Positions 54,801-64,000 of a DNA stretch of 64,000 nucleotides are shown one piece after another. Both the position numbers and the translations under genes were made by a program. The stretch spans positions 634,482 through 698,481 of the forward strand of contig NZ_CP036268.1 of NCBI RefSeq assembly GCF_007744515.1, written 5' to 3'. Under the pieces are notes generated by a model. That model ran no database searches and had not been told where the DNA came from. It saw nothing but the letters and a program-made list of their open reading frames with translations. The DNA comes from Stratiformator vulcanicus (GTDB lineage: Bacteria; Planctomycetota; Planctomycetia; Planctomycetales; Planctomycetaceae). Position 1 is the first letter of the stretch; every line of letters starts with the position of its first letter.

Positions 54801-57800
54801 TGAGACGTGGCAACTCAATACCGATGCGCAGGGCGAAGCCTCGCAACAATTGACTGCTGCCGAGCCGGGGCAATATCGACTTAAGTACGTCGTCACAGAC
54901 GATGAGGGACACGCACAGGAAGGCGGATACCTCTTAAATGTTCTCGGACGGGAAGGCGAACCGGATGATTTCCGTTACAACGCGTTGGAACTGATCGTCG
55001 AGCAGAAAACCTATCAACCGGGCGATACGGCGAAACTTTTAATCACGACCGATCGCCCCGGTGCGACGGTCCTCGTCTTTCCGCGACCGACGAACGGCGT
55101 GTATTCGAAGCCGGAAGTCCTCAAACTGACCGGCAAGCGGACTGTCTATGAGATGAAGATGGGCACGCAGGATATGCCGAACAGCTTCGTTGAAGTCATG
55201 ACGGTCGGCGATGGCGAAGTTCACACGGTGGCAAAAGAATTGTTCGTGCCGCCACAGAAGCGGGTGCTTGACGTCTCGATCGAACCGTCGTCTGAGAGCT
55301 ATCGCCCCGGCGAAGACGCTGAAGTGACAGTCACGGTCAAAGGCCCTGACGGCAACCCGGTGACCGGATCGCTCGCCGCGACGATCTTCGACAAGAGCGT
55401 CGAGTACATCTCCGGCGGCCCGAACGTGGGAGATATTAAAGAGCACTTCTGGAAGTGGCGGCGCAATCACAATCCTTCCACTTACGACAACCTCAGCCAA
55501 TGGTTCTCGCAGGTTCTTAAAAATAATGAAGAAAGCCTGCAGTATCTCGGCACCTTCGGCTACATCGCGATGGAGGAGTCAAAGGACGCGGAAGATCAAA
55601 TCGGCCAGCGCGAAAATGAACGCTCAGGGGTCAACAAGAATCGTCGCAAACTTCTCGGCGGGCTCGGAGGCGGAGGCGCGTTTGGCGAGGCGGATCGAGC
55701 CGGCGCACCGACGAGCATGGCAGTCGCAGCCGACGGGCTTGCTGGTGAATCAAGGTCACTGGAATCTAATTTCCGAAAAGACGAAAAGCAGCAAGCTGGC
55801 GGTCAGGCCGGGCCGAAGGTTGAGCCGACCGTGCGAACCAAATTCGCCGACACCGCCTACTGGAACGGCGGCTTGGAGTTAGACGGCGAGGGCCGGGCCA
55901 AAATTAAGCTCACGATGCCGGAGAATCTGACCGGTTGGAAGATTCGAACATGGGCCGTGGCCCCCGGCACACGCGTGGGTGAGGCAACCTCCGAAGTCGT
56001 CACGCGGAAGAATCTGCTCGTCCGCCTGCAGGCACCGCGGTTCTTCACCGAAACCGACGAGGTCGTCCTCTCGGCGAACGTTCACAATTACCTCGCAACA
56101 GCGAAGCAAGCCGAGGTGGTTCTGGAACTGGGCGGTCGAAGCCTGGCTTTATTAGACGGCGATCAAATCTCTCGCACGGTGACGGTTCCCGCCGACGGCG
56201 AAGTGCGGGTCGACTGGCGGGTGAAGGCCGTCTATCCGGGCGAAGCGGTCGTCACGATGAAGGCGCTGACCGACGAAGAGTCGGACGCGATGCAGATGAA
56301 GTTCCCCGTGCAGGAACACGGCATCGAGCGTCAGGAATCTTACACGGGTATCATGCTCGATGGCGTGAATTCGGAAGCGGTGAACTTCTCGATTCCCGCG
56401 CAGCGTCGACCCGAAGACAGTCGCGTCGTGCTGCAATACAGCCCGTCGCTGGCTTCGGCGATGGTCGATGCGTTGCCCTACCTCGCCGACTATCCTTATG
56501 GCTGCACCGAGCAGACGCTCAACCGTTTCCTGCCGACCGTCATTACTCAGAGCATCCTGCTGGAGATGGACATTGACCTGGAAGAGGTTCGCAAAAAGCA
56601 AACGAACCTCAATCCCGGCGAACTTGGTGACCCGCAGGAGCGGGCAGCGCAGTGGGCGCGAATGCGGCGGCACGATAAGAAGTTAAAAAATCCAGTCTGG
56701 GACCGAGGCGAAGTCGACAACATGGTAACCGCCGGAGTCACCCGGCTGACGAACATGCAGGACGAATCCGGCGGCTGGGGTTGGTTCTCCGGCTTCCGCG
56801 GCACGGCAAACCCGCACATCACGGCACTCGTCGTGCACGGCTTGCAGATCGCCCGCGAGAACGACGTCGCCATCGTGCCGGGTGTCTTGGAGAAAGGTGT
56901 CGACTGGCTCAAACGACATCAGCAGGAGCAGATAAAGAAGCTGCAGAACGCCGAAAAAGATCCGAAGGTCAAACCATATAAATTGAAGGCCGACAACCTT
57001 GACGCGTTCGTGCATATGGTTTTGGTCGATGCGGGCGTGCGGAATGAAGTGATGGCGACCTATCTCTATCGCGACCGACTCGACCTCTCCGGCTATTCCC
57101 TCGCGATGTACGCGATCTCCCTGCATGAGACCGACTCATCGGAACGGCTGGCAATGGTCCGGCGTAACCTGGAGCAGTATCTCGTCGTGGATGATGAGAA
57201 CGACACGGCCTATCTTCGCCTCGGCAACTCCGGCTGGTGGTGGTACTGGTACGGCAGTGAAATTGAAGCGAATGCTTACTACCTGAAGCTGCTGTCGCGT
57301 CTGGAGCCGAACGGCGACGTCGCTCCCAAGTTGGTCAAGTACTTGCTCAATAATCGCAAGCACGCGACCTATTGGAACAGTACACGCGACAGTGCGATCG
57401 CGATCGAAGCTCTCGGCGAATACCTCCGCGCCAGCGGCGAGACTTCGCCTGATATGACCATCGAGGTGTTCTACGACGGAAATAAAGAAAAGGAAGTCCG
57501 CGTTACCGGATCGAACCTCTTTACTTACGATGCCGGTTTCGAAATCTTCGGCGATGCCGTCACCACCGGTGATCACACGATCGAACTCCGCCGCAAGGGC
57601 GAAGGACCGCTCTACTGGAATGCCTATGTGATTAACTTTGATAAGCGCGACTTCATTCCCGAAGCCGGGTTGGAAATCAAGGTCGAGCGGATCGTTAAGA
57701 AATTGATTCCGAAAGACGCCACCGACACGGCCCGCACAACGACCGGGTCATCGGTCGAGCAACGGGTAGAGGCCTATGACCGCGAACCTCTTGACGTGGG

Positions 57801-58149
57801 GGCGACCCTCGAAAGCGGCGATCTCGTGGAGATCGAACTCATCGTCGAATCGAAGAACGATTACGAGTACATCTTGATCGAAGATATGAAAGCGGCCGGG
57901 TTCGAACCGGTCGATGTCCGCAGCGGTTACACCGGCAACAGCCTCGGGGCGTACCAGGAGATGCGTGATGAGAAGGTCGCGTTCTTCATCGAGCGTCTGC
58001 CCCGCGGCACCAATAGCTTAAAGTACCGGTTGCGCGCCGAAATCCCCGGTGACTACAGCGCTTTGCCGGCGATCGGCTCAGCGATGTACGCCCCGGAGCT
58101 GAAGGCGAATTCGAACGAGTGGAAGGGCACGATCGTCGACGCGAATTAG
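51892..58149 (+). CDS. bacterial alpha-2-macroglobulin with thioester motif
   Basis: The 2085-residue periplasmic protein should trap proteases by covalent capture. The ATG at 51892 gives a signal peptide ([21 protein letters not shown]) without lipobox, unlike E. coli YfhM. An extra N-terminal part of ~450 residues has TPR-like helices ([20 protein letters not shown]). MG domains follow ([20 protein letters not shown] is the MG2-like start), then an A2M core ([38 protein letters not shown]) and the thioester domain with YPYGCTEQ (Cys1538, Gln1541). A Gly/Asp-rich stretch before the core (~1260-1310) could be the bait region. Residues ~805-850 are very rich in Trp and Tyr. No pbpC gene is adjacent. 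Confidence 0.92.
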   Translation: MTAIRRVLFSLTAIALLGVGAIALVAAEPKAADSLATARKLMKDGNYKEAFEKYRTGILDSDSGGAELGQDVAKAVQCLNQLNRQAEIDEFREAVAEKHAEHPLVLKSVAETYLNQIHYGYLIGDEFHRGYQDARGEWVNATDRDRVRALQLLMQAVDQVKSIPNDEQRADVYRALAQGLLQGRGYNMAWQLQELTELSELPDFERNRSPRYGWRQNNNPGAPVDADGKPIYYHLPDSFEAAKNDGERWRWALNKQKEALPSRANEVDLSFAAFLRSQFGVPTIRSWQGFERLIAQSDAAAEADDNGGNDPAANPYALHTLSDDETIAKLASGVKRFTLPDEFNFMKIYQRVAATQQASAIGGMTGLAEAYTDRRQFPKAAEQWRATIDRFGKGHNDYRQKKLEQIVSNWVMFENVRVQAAGEPSTVDLRFRNGEKIKLKAERIDLEKLITDLKSHLKSNPRQVDYQKINLSNLGYRIVREGQKKYLTGTVAEWDVELSPRPDHVDTRTTIETPLKDGGAYLLSGTMENGNTSRIIIWVTDTAIVRKQLDNEILYYVADARAGEPVSGANVEYFGWRSNRRNGGRLETLTDNFAARTDEAGQVVLGKNKLKERYQYATFVRTEDGRFGMLGFQGVWYGRSYQQKYEQNKAYLITDRPIYRPEQKVKFKFWVRRADYTLSEDANQFAGQQFTVRMNDPRGEKVLEKTMTADEYGGFEGDWEVPDDAALGQYNFWIVNRGDVSGGGQFRIEEYKKPEFEVTVDAPDEPVALGETIEATIKANYYFGAPVTHATVHYKVTRKEHDTVWYPPTPWDWFYGNGYWWFSPEYDWYPGFGRWGCRAPLPPWHWAPQNPPELVLENEVEIGEDGTVKVEIDTELAKVLFGDSDHEYEITAEVTDQSRRTIVGTGSVLAPAEPFKVFAWVDRGFYRAGDTVKAHFKAQTPDRKPVEGQGELTLLSVAYDDEGNPTETPIETWQLNTDAQGEASQQLTAAEPGQYRLKYVVTDDEGHAQEGGYLLNVLGREGEPDDFRYNALELIVEQKTYQPGDTAKLLITTDRPGATVLVFPRPTNGVYSKPEVLKLTGKRTVYEMKMGTQDMPNSFVEVMTVGDGEVHTVAKELFVPPQKRVLDVSIEPSSESYRPGEDAEVTVTVKGPDGNPVTGSLAATIFDKSVEYISGGPNVGDIKEHFWKWRRNHNPSTYDNLSQWFSQVLKNNEESLQYLGTFGYIAMEESKDAEDQIGQRENERSGVNKNRRKLLGGLGGGGAFGEADRAGAPTSMAVAADGLAGESRSLESNFRKDEKQQAGGQAGPKVEPTVRTKFADTAYWNGGLELDGEGRAKIKLTMPENLTGWKIRTWAVAPGTRVGEATSEVVTRKNLLVRLQAPRFFTETDEVVLSANVHNYLATAKQAEVVLELGGRSLALLDGDQISRTVTVPADGEVRVDWRVKAVYPGEAVVTMKALTDEESDAMQMKFPVQEHGIERQESYTGIMLDGVNSEAVNFSIPAQRRPEDSRVVLQYSPSLASAMVDALPYLADYPYGCTEQTLNRFLPTVITQSILLEMDIDLEEVRKKQTNLNPGELGDPQERAAQWARMRRHDKKLKNPVWDRGEVDNMVTAGVTRLTNMQDESGGWGWFSGFRGTANPHITALVVHGLQIARENDVAIVPGVLEKGVDWLKRHQQEQIKKLQNAEKDPKVKPYKLKADNLDAFVHMVLVDAGVRNEVMATYLYRDRLDLSGYSLAMYAISLHETDSSERLAMVRRNLEQYLVVDDENDTAYLRLGNSGWWWYWYGSEIEANAYYLKLLSRLEPNGDVAPKLVKYLLNNRKHATYWNSTRDSAIAIEALGEYLRASGETSPDMTIEVFYDGNKEKEVRVTGSNLFTYDAGFEIFGDAVTTGDHTIELRRKGEGPLYWNAYVINFDKRDFIPEAGLEIKVERIVKKLIPKDATDTARTTTGSSVEQRVEAYDREPLDVGATLESGDLVEIELIVESKNDYEYILIEDMKAAGFEPVDVRSGYTGNSLGAYQEMRDEKVAFFIERLPRGTNSLKYRLRAEIPGDYSALPAIGSAMYAPELKANSNEWKGTIVDAN

Positions 58150-58498
58150 ATGGCAGGGGGCAATCTTCGCTCGACTCGTCGGATCGACCGATTCATCGGC
58201 TCTAATGGAAGTTGGAGATAAGGCCCGGCTCGGGAGACCCGCCCGGTCGTCGATGGTCCATTTAAGATTGGCCTCGTTCGAATTCGCTTAAGCGCTCCGA
58301 TCGCGAGGGCGAGGTTTGGCTCGCAGGCATCTTCGACAGTGCGTCTCGATTCGCGGGCGAAAATGCGTCAGCTCTATCCCTCGTAAACGTCGGGTCCTTG
58401 AAATTGATCCTGCTGATGCGTTCGTGCTTGTGGAAGTGCTTTGCTGGTGGGTAACGTGTTGAGACTTGTTCATCCTTCCACGTTGACTCCCGAGATCG

Positions 58499-59521
58499 AT
58501 GGCTCGCGATCTCTCACAACTTGGTGACTCGCAGTTGCGGCAAATCGCGGCGCTGGGTCGGCATTTGTCGGCCCGTTCGAAGACGCAGTTGCCACTGCAA
58601 ATCGACGAAGACCGATCGGCAAGGCTGGGCGCAGCCGGGTTGCGGCTGTTCCGTGCGTTGGATCAGGGAATCTCGCTTCCGGATGCGCTGCAGAAGGCCG
58701 GGGCTCCGCCATTGCTCAAAGCCGTTGTGGAAGCGGGGTTGAGCAGCGGCCGACTCGACGAGGCCTTGGAGGCTGTGACCGAAACGGCTGCCGATCTGTT
58801 GCGTGTTCGGCGCGAGTTGTCGCTCGCCTGCATTTACCCGGCGGTCACAGTTGTGGTCGCGTGGGGAATTCTCATGTTGATCGGATCGAATTGGTTTCAC
58901 CTCTTAACCCAGTCTTTTGAAGACTTTGATCAGCCGGTGCCGTGGTTTGTGCAATGGGGCGGTTGGCTGTGCGAGAATCCCGGGGGCTGGCTCTACTGGT
59001 TTCCGATCGGCCTGGTCCTGCTGATTTTTTGGCTGGGCGGACCCGGGAGAGTCGCAATGCGTTTTCCGGGGCTCTCTGGCCCAAAGCGCGAGTTTCGCCG
59101 ATCAGTTTTTCTCAAAGTGGCCGCACTATTAGTCGAGCATGATGTCGCGTTGCCGCGAGCGCTGCGACTGGCCGGGAATGCTTCGGGGTCCGGCCAATTA
59201 TCGTCTCAAGCTGAGAAGGCGGCGCTTCAGCTCGAATCGGGCTCGGCGGGCGGACATTGGACCGAAGTGCTAACCGGTTTAAGTGATTACACCCGCTGGC
59301 TGCTCTTTACGGGAGAATCGAGAAATCAACTGGGCGAAATGTTTGCGGACGCAGCCGTTTCGGCGCAACGTCGCGGGCGGGCAAGTCTCGACTGGTATTG
59401 CGCGATCGCGCCGGTCGTGGTTTCGGCCGTGGTGTGTGGCGCGGTCGTCATCCTTTACGCCTGGCTGTTCTTCGGTGGATTCCTGTCGATGCTGAATGCA
59501 ATGTTGAACTCGTTTCGATAA
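58499..59521 (+). CDS. GspF-like type II secretion/type IV pilus membrane protein, first copy
   Basis: The 340-residue protein has the T2SSF plan: a cytoplasmic helical domain (LRLFRALDQGISLPDALQKAG, VVEAGLSSGRLDEALEAV), a first helix region at ~104-133, another at ~164-181, a second cytoplasmic domain (KVAALLVEHDVALPRALRLA) and a final helix at ~300-330. GspF/PilC platforms the assembly ATPase beneath a pilus or pseudopilus. It opens a seven-gene row; the 350 bases upstream hold no gene and should contain the promoter. Two more copies of the family follow. Canonical PilC has ~400 residues, so this one is short, lacking the usual N-terminal ~60. Confidence 0.82.
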   Translation: MARDLSQLGDSQLRQIAALGRHLSARSKTQLPLQIDEDRSARLGAAGLRLFRALDQGISLPDALQKAGAPPLLKAVVEAGLSSGRLDEALEAVTETAADLLRVRRELSLACIYPAVTVVVAWGILMLIGSNWFHLLTQSFEDFDQPVPWFVQWGGWLCENPGGWLYWFPIGLVLLIFWLGGPGRVAMRFPGLSGPKREFRRSVFLKVAALLVEHDVALPRALRLAGNASGSGQLSSQAEKAALQLESGSAGGHWTEVLTGLSDYTRWLLFTGESRNQLGEMFADAAVSAQRRGRASLDWYCAIAPVVVSAVVCGAVVILYAWLFFGGFLSMLNAMLNSFR

Positions 59522-59560
59522 TACAGGCCGCCGGTCGGCCTCGCAGTGATGGTTTCACCC

Positions 59561-60709
59561 ATGCCGGAATTTCGGTATCGAGCTACCAACTCAGAGGGAC
59601 ATCGCGAAGACGGTCGGTTGACCGCCGTCGACGAGTCGGCTGCGCAACAGGAATTAAAAGGTCGCGGATACGCGATCGATGAAATCGCCATCGAAAACGA
59701 ACAACCGCTCGATGTAACCGAGTTCGACGGCGAGCCAGTTCTGGGCAATGAATCGCTTGGGCTCGACGACTATACGCTCGAAGCCGCGATGCGCATGGTC
59801 GCCGAGGAATGGCCCTCCTCTCGCCATCGGCGGGCCATCGAAACAGCCGCAAGCCGACTTGGCCGTGGAGAGCCGCCGGAGCAGGTTTTGAAGTCGCTGG
59901 AATACGAGTTGCCTCCGCGACTGACTACCGTAGTGGAGGCAGGACTGGAAACCGGTCATCTTCCTAAAATGCTCACGGCGTTTATCGAGGCGACGCGGGC
60001 GCAGCGGGACCGTCGTCGCGGGGTGCTGATCGCGTTTACCTATCCGACGATTCTGATTGCCGTCACGGGATTTATCGCATGGGCGCTGTTGGTCATCGTG
60101 GTTCCCATGTTTGCGACGATCTATGAAGGCTTCGGCACACAACTCCCGGCCTCAACGCTCGCGCTACTCAAACTCTCCGAATTGGTGCGAGGGTTCGGAT
60201 GGTACTTATTAGCAGCAATCGTAGGACTCACATTACTCTGCTGCTTCTGGTTTCGAACGCGTCGGCTCCCCTGGTTCGCCTCATTTTTGGTGCGTCCGTC
60301 GGAGTTGGCGACGACATGCCGGCTGCTGGCCGTGCTTGTCGACGCCGATGTGCCGCTGACGAAGTCACTAAGGCTTTTGGCTGATACAACAGCCGATGCG
60401 CGCCTTTCGCGAGACCTCGCGCGGTGCGCGAATTTAATAGCGGAAGGTGTCCCTGCCCACAGCGCGGCGGCAGGTTGGCGCTTCCCCGAAATGTTCCGCC
60501 AGGCGCTTCATTGGGCCGACCGCCGGGAGTTGTTCATCGTTGCACTGAATACGCAGGCAGATCTACTTGATCGGCGGGCCCGCGTCTTCAGCCTGATCCT
60601 GCCGACGATTTTGGAGCCGATCTCGCTGATGATCGTGGGCGGGTTCGTCCTGTTCGCAGTCTTCTCACTCTTCGCCCCGCTGCTCAAGTTCTTGAATTTC
60701 TTAAGCTAG
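59561..60709 (+). CDS. GspF-like membrane protein, second copy
   Basis: A 382-residue T2SSF protein. The ATG at 59561 (MPEFRYRATNSEGHREDGRL) fits the family N-terminus (MPxFxYxA) and is preferred to an ATG at 59549 and a GTG at 59546. The first unit has VVEAGLETGHLPKMLTAFIEA, the second LLAVLVDADVPLTKSLRLLAD and FRQALHWADRRELFIVAL. Helices lie near residues 160-185, 220-240 and 355-380. It is the most canonical of the three copies. It starts 39 bases after the first copy's stop. Confidence 0.87.
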   Translation: MPEFRYRATNSEGHREDGRLTAVDESAAQQELKGRGYAIDEIAIENEQPLDVTEFDGEPVLGNESLGLDDYTLEAAMRMVAEEWPSSRHRRAIETAASRLGRGEPPEQVLKSLEYELPPRLTTVVEAGLETGHLPKMLTAFIEATRAQRDRRRGVLIAFTYPTILIAVTGFIAWALLVIVVPMFATIYEGFGTQLPASTLALLKLSELVRGFGWYLLAAIVGLTLLCCFWFRTRRLPWFASFLVRPSELATTCRLLAVLVDADVPLTKSLRLLADTTADARLSRDLARCANLIAEGVPAHSAAAGWRFPEMFRQALHWADRRELFIVALNTQADLLDRRARVFSLILPTILEPISLMIVGGFVLFAVFSLFAPLLKFLNFLS

Positions 60710-60754
60710 GACATTCCAGTTTTTGATCCTGCAAATAATGGTTGATCTCAAATA

Positions 60755-61840
60755 ATGTTTCTGTTCGGCGTATTTTTTGTCTTTGCACTCGTGATGATGA
60801 CCACGTCAATGGTCGTCGCCACGGTGGTGCTGGCGTGGCAAACGTCGAAATTACGTCGGGCGAATCTGCTCTCCTGTCTAGCGGTCGTGGTCGATCGCGA
60901 GTTGCCACTTGCAGGCGAAGTGGGGCCGATCGTTGACGCCCTGTTAAAGCGAAGCCCGCAGAGAGCGCGAAAACTGATCGGTCTGCTCGAGTCGGGCAAG
61001 TCACTCTCGGAATCTCTACGAGAAGTCCGGTTGATTAGTGATCGGCAGGCCGTGGCATTACAGGCGGCGGAAGCCTCCGGCAATCTTTCGGCAGCACTAA
61101 GGCACGAAGCCGATCGGATGACCCGCGGCCGATTCTTGACATCGACCGGTTCATCATCGCCGACCCTTTCGGTCGTCTATTTATTCGCCGTCCCCTGCAC
61201 CGCATTATTGATTGTGCTTTTTCTTTGCTATTGGATCGTTCCCAAATATAAAGCCATCTTTGCCGGATTCGGATCGGCACTTCCTCAAGTCTTTGTCATA
61301 CTGATCAACGCAGTCGATTTACTCGTCAATTATTTCTATCTGTTTTTCGCAATCGCTATCCTCGTCTCCGTTTTTTCTTTTATGAGTTTATCTTATTTCC
61401 GGAACCGATTCGGTTTCGGCTGGTCCAATCGCCGATTCGCATCATCAATTTGTCGAGCCATCGCGTATGCCGCCAAAGCGGATCGGCCTTTGCCTGAACT
61501 GTTCACGTCAGATCGCCCCTTCAGTCCGTTGCCGCCGAAGTTAATGGCTCGAATCGCAGAACAAATTAGTCAGGGAAAAGACCCTTGGGACGCATTGCAC
61601 CGCAGACGCATTCTAACCGGGCGGGAGGCGATTGCTTGTCGCACGGCACAGATCGTCGGCAACCTGCCGGAGACTCTGTTCGAACTGGCCGACGTCATCG
61701 ATGACAATCGGGCTCGCCGCCGGTTGGCGTGCTTGGAATTCGTTCAGCCCATGCTCGTCGTTGCGGTGGGGCTCTTGGTATTCTTTATCAACGTTGGATT
61801 CTTCATGCCGCTCGTCAAACTCCTTAACGATCTTTCCTAA
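60755..61840 (+). CDS. GspF-like membrane protein, third copy
   Basis: A 361-residue T2SSF-type protein that begins with a membrane helix (FGVFFVFALVMMTTSMVVATVV), unlike the other two. It then has one cytoplasmic unit (ISDRQAVALQAAEASGNLSAAL), two helices (~145-165 and ~190-215), a second unit (ACRTAQIVGNLPETLFELADV) and a last helix. A stretch of Phe/Leu-rich sequence with lower GC lies around 61320-61400. The identity is weaker than for its neighbours but the two A-E/Q-x2-G-[NR]-L elements and topology agree. Confidence 0.78.
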   Translation: MFLFGVFFVFALVMMTTSMVVATVVLAWQTSKLRRANLLSCLAVVVDRELPLAGEVGPIVDALLKRSPQRARKLIGLLESGKSLSESLREVRLISDRQAVALQAAEASGNLSAALRHEADRMTRGRFLTSTGSSSPTLSVVYLFAVPCTALLIVLFLCYWIVPKYKAIFAGFGSALPQVFVILINAVDLLVNYFYLFFAIAILVSVFSFMSLSYFRNRFGFGWSNRRFASSICRAIAYAAKADRPLPELFTSDRPFSPLPPKLMARIAEQISQGKDPWDALHRRRILTGREAIACRTAQIVGNLPETLFELADVIDDNRARRRLACLEFVQPMLVVAVGLLVFFINVGFFMPLVKLLNDLS

Positions 61841-61861
61841 AACCAAAACCGTGATTAAGAG

Positions 61862-62311
61862 ATGATACGTCACCAATCCAATATGAACCTGAGTAGGTCA
61901 TCGACGCGTAATGCCTTCACGTTGATTGAGGTTTTGGTCTCCTGCGCGTTACTCGCCGCGATCCTCACGACCGCGGTTCCATTGATTCAAAACGCGGCTC
62001 GGCAATCACAGGCAGCCCAACGGCGGGTGCTCGCGACGCAATGGGTTCTGTCTGAGCTTGATGAAATCATCGATCAACCGGTGCAACAAATTGACGATGG
62101 CCCGATTCAGGTGGACCTTGATGAGGCCGTGTCTCGTCGATTACCCGACGCGAGGCTGGAATTTGTTGCGCATCGCGTAACGCAGCCGGCGGACGGATGC
62201 CGGATCGATGGGAGCATTTCTTGGACCGGGGCCAATGGCGAGCTCGTACGACCGGTCCGTCTGTCGACGTGGGTCTTCGACGGCGGGCGTCGAACCGGGG
62301 GTGACGAATGA
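61862..62311 (+). CDS. prepilin-like protein (minor pseudopilin)
   Basis: The 149-residue protein has a class III signal: a basic leader then AFTLIEVLVSCALLAAI with Glu5 in place, so it should be cut by a prepilin peptidase and packed into a pseudopilus. The residue before the cut is Ala rather than Gly, which is unusual. A helix follows (QNAARQSQAAQRRVLATQWV), then a small beta domain ending in VRLSTWVFDGG. It looks like GspI in size. ATGs at 61862 and 61883 are both possible. It overlaps the next gene by four bases (ATGA). Confidence 0.75.
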   Translation: MIRHQSNMNLSRSSTRNAFTLIEVLVSCALLAAILTTAVPLIQNAARQSQAAQRRVLATQWVLSELDEIIDQPVQQIDDGPIQVDLDEAVSRRLPDARLEFVAHRVTQPADGCRIDGSISWTGANGELVRPVRLSTWVFDGGRRTGGDE

Positions 62312-62820
62312 ATGCCCGACGTGGAGTCTCCTTAATCGAGCTTATGGTCGTACTCGCGGCCCTATCAATTCTAATGACGGTTGCCGTTCGCTTCGTCGTT
62401 CAGGTCATGCAATCTAATTCGGAGCTTCGTGACAATGCCGTGGCAATATCGGAGGCGGCGCGGCTCGGTCGCGACCTGCGTCAAGATTCGATCATGGCCC
62501 GAAGTTCGGATTGGGCGAGTGATTCCGGCAGCCTTACGTTAAAGTTTGAGCGGGGGCATGTGGTTTATTGGTTCGACGATCACGGCGTTCAGAATGAGCG
62601 GTTCTCTGATGGCGATATCGTCGGTCGGGACCGCTTCTCGATCGGCCCGAGTTCATCGCAGTGGCATACGACCGGCGAAGCCAATGAAGTTCGTCTGTAT
62701 CGCATCGACCCGACCACCGACACTCGCAAGTTGAGCCTGCTTGTGCGAGTCGCCGCACCGAGTGAAGCGAATCCAAGCAGTCACGATCCACTCGAGGCCG
62801 TCCGACCGGAGGTCGATTAA
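62308..62820 (+). CDS. prepilin-like protein (GspJ/GspH-type)
   Basis: The 170-residue protein has a clear prepilin site, RRG-VSLIELMVVLAAL with Gly at -1 and Glu5, after a four- to five-residue leader. The mature part contains LGRDLRQDSIMARSSDW, GSLTLKFERGHVVYWFDD and LYRIDPTTDTRKLSLLVRV, a beta-rich pattern like that of GspJ or GspH. It overlaps its neighbours by four bases upstream and one base downstream (TAATG), a sign of coupled translation. Confidence 0.78.
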   Translation: MNARRGVSLIELMVVLAALSILMTVAVRFVVQVMQSNSELRDNAVAISEAARLGRDLRQDSIMARSSDWASDSGSLTLKFERGHVVYWFDDHGVQNERFSDGDIVGRDRFSIGPSSSQWHTTGEANEVRLYRIDPTTDTRKLSLLVRVAAPSEANPSSHDPLEAVRPEVD

Positions 62821-63242
62821 TGAAGGGCAATGAGCCAACAAGTCTTGCGTTGAAGACATCTTGTCGGCGTGGGGTCGCGGCTATTGTCGTGCTCGTGCTG
62901 CTTACGGTTGTGGCGGGGCTGACTGCGTCATGTCTGCAAGTATCATTGCGGGCAAGGCGGAGTGCGATTTCTTACGGGAAACGTGTCCAAGCCGACCTGC
63001 TGGCTGAGTCGGGGCTACGACTGGCGTCGGCAAGCGAGGCCGCTTCAGGCGGCGAGTTCGTGTGGAGACTTGATGACGGTGAGTTGAAGGGTAGTGCGGA
63101 AGTGACGATCAAGCCGGCGGGATCAAAGGGTGCAACAGCGACCGCACGGTTCCCCCTTTCGGATACTCACCCCGCCAAATCAACCTCGCCAATGCTCGGA
63201 AGTGATTCTAATTCGTCTGTCGATAGTGCAGATACAAAATAA
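62820..63242 (+). CDS. pilus-associated protein, GspK/PilX-like N-terminus
   Basis: The 140-residue protein has [19 protein letters not shown], a class III-like signal after a 19-residue leader. Glu5 is missing, as in GspK, the tip pseudopilin that needs no partner before it. The following [17 protein letters not shown] matches the start of GspK/PilX mature domains. The C-terminal third is Ser/Thr-rich and looks disordered; GspK is normally larger (~300), so this is a reduced form or a PilX-type protein. It is the third of three overlapping prepilin genes. Confidence 0.65.
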   Translation: MKGNEPTSLALKTSCRRGVAAIVVLVLLTVVAGLTASCLQVSLRARRSAISYGKRVQADLLAESGLRLASASEAASGGEFVWRLDDGELKGSAEVTIKPAGSKGATATARFPLSDTHPAKSTSPMLGSDSNSSVDSADTK

Positions 63243-63258
63243 TAAAACGAGTGCCGCC

Positions 63259-64000
63259 ATGAAAAACCGATTCAACCGACAGCAGTTCCGCAAACGGGCT
63301 GAGGGGTTCACGTTAATCGAACTTCTCGTGGTGATCGCCATCATCGCGATTCTGATCGCGCTGCTGCTGCCGGCGATTCAAAGTGCACGGGAGGCGGCCC
63401 GCCGGGCGACCTGTCAGGGACACATGGCGCAACTCGGCTTGGCAATCCAAAATTATGAGATGGCTCACGAAGTGCTTCCGCCGGGCAGCGTGAATCGCAC
63501 CGGTCCCGTTTTCAACGTTCCATTAAAAGGTGCTTACTACTTCGGATGGGCCGCTCAGATTACACCGTTTATTGAGCTCGGCAACGTCTATGATCACTTC
63601 GACTTCGATGTCGGCATCTATGCGGAGGCCAATGCGGAGCCGATGTCTGTGACTTGTAGCATCTTTCGCTGTCCCTCTTCGATCTTGCCAGACCAAGGTA
63701 TTTTGAATCAGGCGCTTGGCGATTATGCGGCGTGCCATAACGAAATCGAGGCACCGATCGATGTCACGAACAACGGGTCATTTCTATTGAACGAGGCATT
63801 AAGGATCGATCAAATCAGCGATGGATTGGCCTACACGATCTTTTTGGGTGAAAGCACTTTGCCCGTTCGAAATGGAGTTTCATTCGATTCCGAACTGGGG
63901 ATATTCGGTGGTACTCGTGGATCGTTGCGAAATACCGGGGCCCCAATCAATCGAGAGCAGGTGAGCCCTGCGGTTTCGGCCGCGCTAAGCAACAGGCCCT
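63259..64000 (+). CDS. DUF1559 protein with prepilin-type N-terminus (3' end cut by window)
   Basis: The gene starts at the ATG at 63259 and runs past the window end; 247 residues are visible. The N-terminus has a prepilin signal, [19 protein letters not shown] with Glu5, then [19 protein letters not shown] and [18 protein letters not shown], all diagnostic of DUF1559. [16 protein letters not shown] is the conserved region that normally precedes the C-terminal H-x9-DG motif, which would lie beyond 64000. It stands 16 bases after the GspK-like gene and may supply the main subunit of the pseudopilus. Confidence 0.9.
   Translation, partial: MKNRFNRQQFRKRAEGFTLIELLVVIAIIAILIALLLPAIQSAREAARRATCQGHMAQLGLAIQNYEMAHEVLPPGSVNRTGPVFNVPLKGAYYFGWAAQITPFIELGNVYDHFDFDVGIYAEANAEPMSVTCSIFRCPSSILPDQGILNQALGDYAACHNEIEAPIDVTNNGSFLLNEALRIDQISDGLAYTIFLGESTLPVRNGVSFDSELGIFGGTRGSLRNTGAPINREQVSPAVSAALSNRP

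Noticed and set aside
1-64000. tRNA, rRNA, CRISPR, insertion sequence or prophage
   Set aside because: No cloverleaf-like block, rRNA stretch, regular spacer array, transposase or phage protein was seen by eye; a covariance-model scan would be needed to exclude small RNAs.

Overview
This 64 kb window is chromosomal DNA from a GC-rich, diderm bacterium of the Planctomycetes. Three things point to that group: two DUF1559 proteins with prepilin-type N-termini, a small basic protein typical of the PVC superphylum, and a mix of conserved housekeeping genes with large secreted proteins of few known relatives. I saw no rRNA, tRNA, CRISPR array, insertion sequence or phage gene. No species is claimed.

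Layout. 1-7.5 kb: the 3' end of a membrane protein gene, a methyltransferase, an FG-GAP repeat protein, a peptidoglycan amidase followed by an alpha/beta-hydrolase fold protein that seems to have lost its catalytic triad, and a small secreted protein. 7.6-16.6 kb: argH, a hicAB toxin-antitoxin pair, truA, a DUF1559 gene, serA, a TPR lipoprotein, queC-queE and an orphan nucleotidyltransferase-fold gene. 16.8-25.5 kb: a DUF1508 protein with a lysine-rich tail, then marR, a TolC-like lipoprotein, an HlyD/MacA-like adaptor, an ABC ATPase and a MacB-like permease, together a complete tripartite efflux system. A field of 7-bp repeats separates ATPase and permease.

26-36 kb: two small membrane-anchored zinc-ribbon proteins of identical cysteine spacing, an HDOD protein divergent from a caspase-fold protein that lacks the catalytic His/Cys pair, a second TolC-like lipoprotein, a DUF3592 membrane protein, rpsB-tsf, and 5-formyltetrahydrofolate cyclo-ligase. 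36-42.4 kb: sucA, a zinc-ribbon membrane protein, a stand-alone M41-type peptidase domain and a glycogen-debranching enzyme.

42.4-49.2 kb (minus strand): hldE, waaF, a WaaP-like sugar kinase and a GT4 glycosyltransferase overlap by 1-4 bases and form a lipopolysaccharide inner-core operon, followed by plsY and a SMI1/KNR4 gene; nrdR lies just upstream. 49.5-64 kb (plus strand): a PVC small basic protein, a GH3-family adenylating enzyme, a 2085-residue alpha-2-macroglobulin with an intact thioester motif, and a pseudopilus-type operon with three consecutive GspF-like genes, three prepilin-like genes and a DUF1559 gene cut by the window end.

The envelope dominates: LPS core assembly, peptidoglycan hydrolysis, efflux, pseudopili and protease trapping. 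The most unusual items are the inactive-looking caspase-fold protein, the inactive-looking hydrolase, the paired zinc-ribbon proteins, the heptamer repeat field and several long intergenic inverted repeats.
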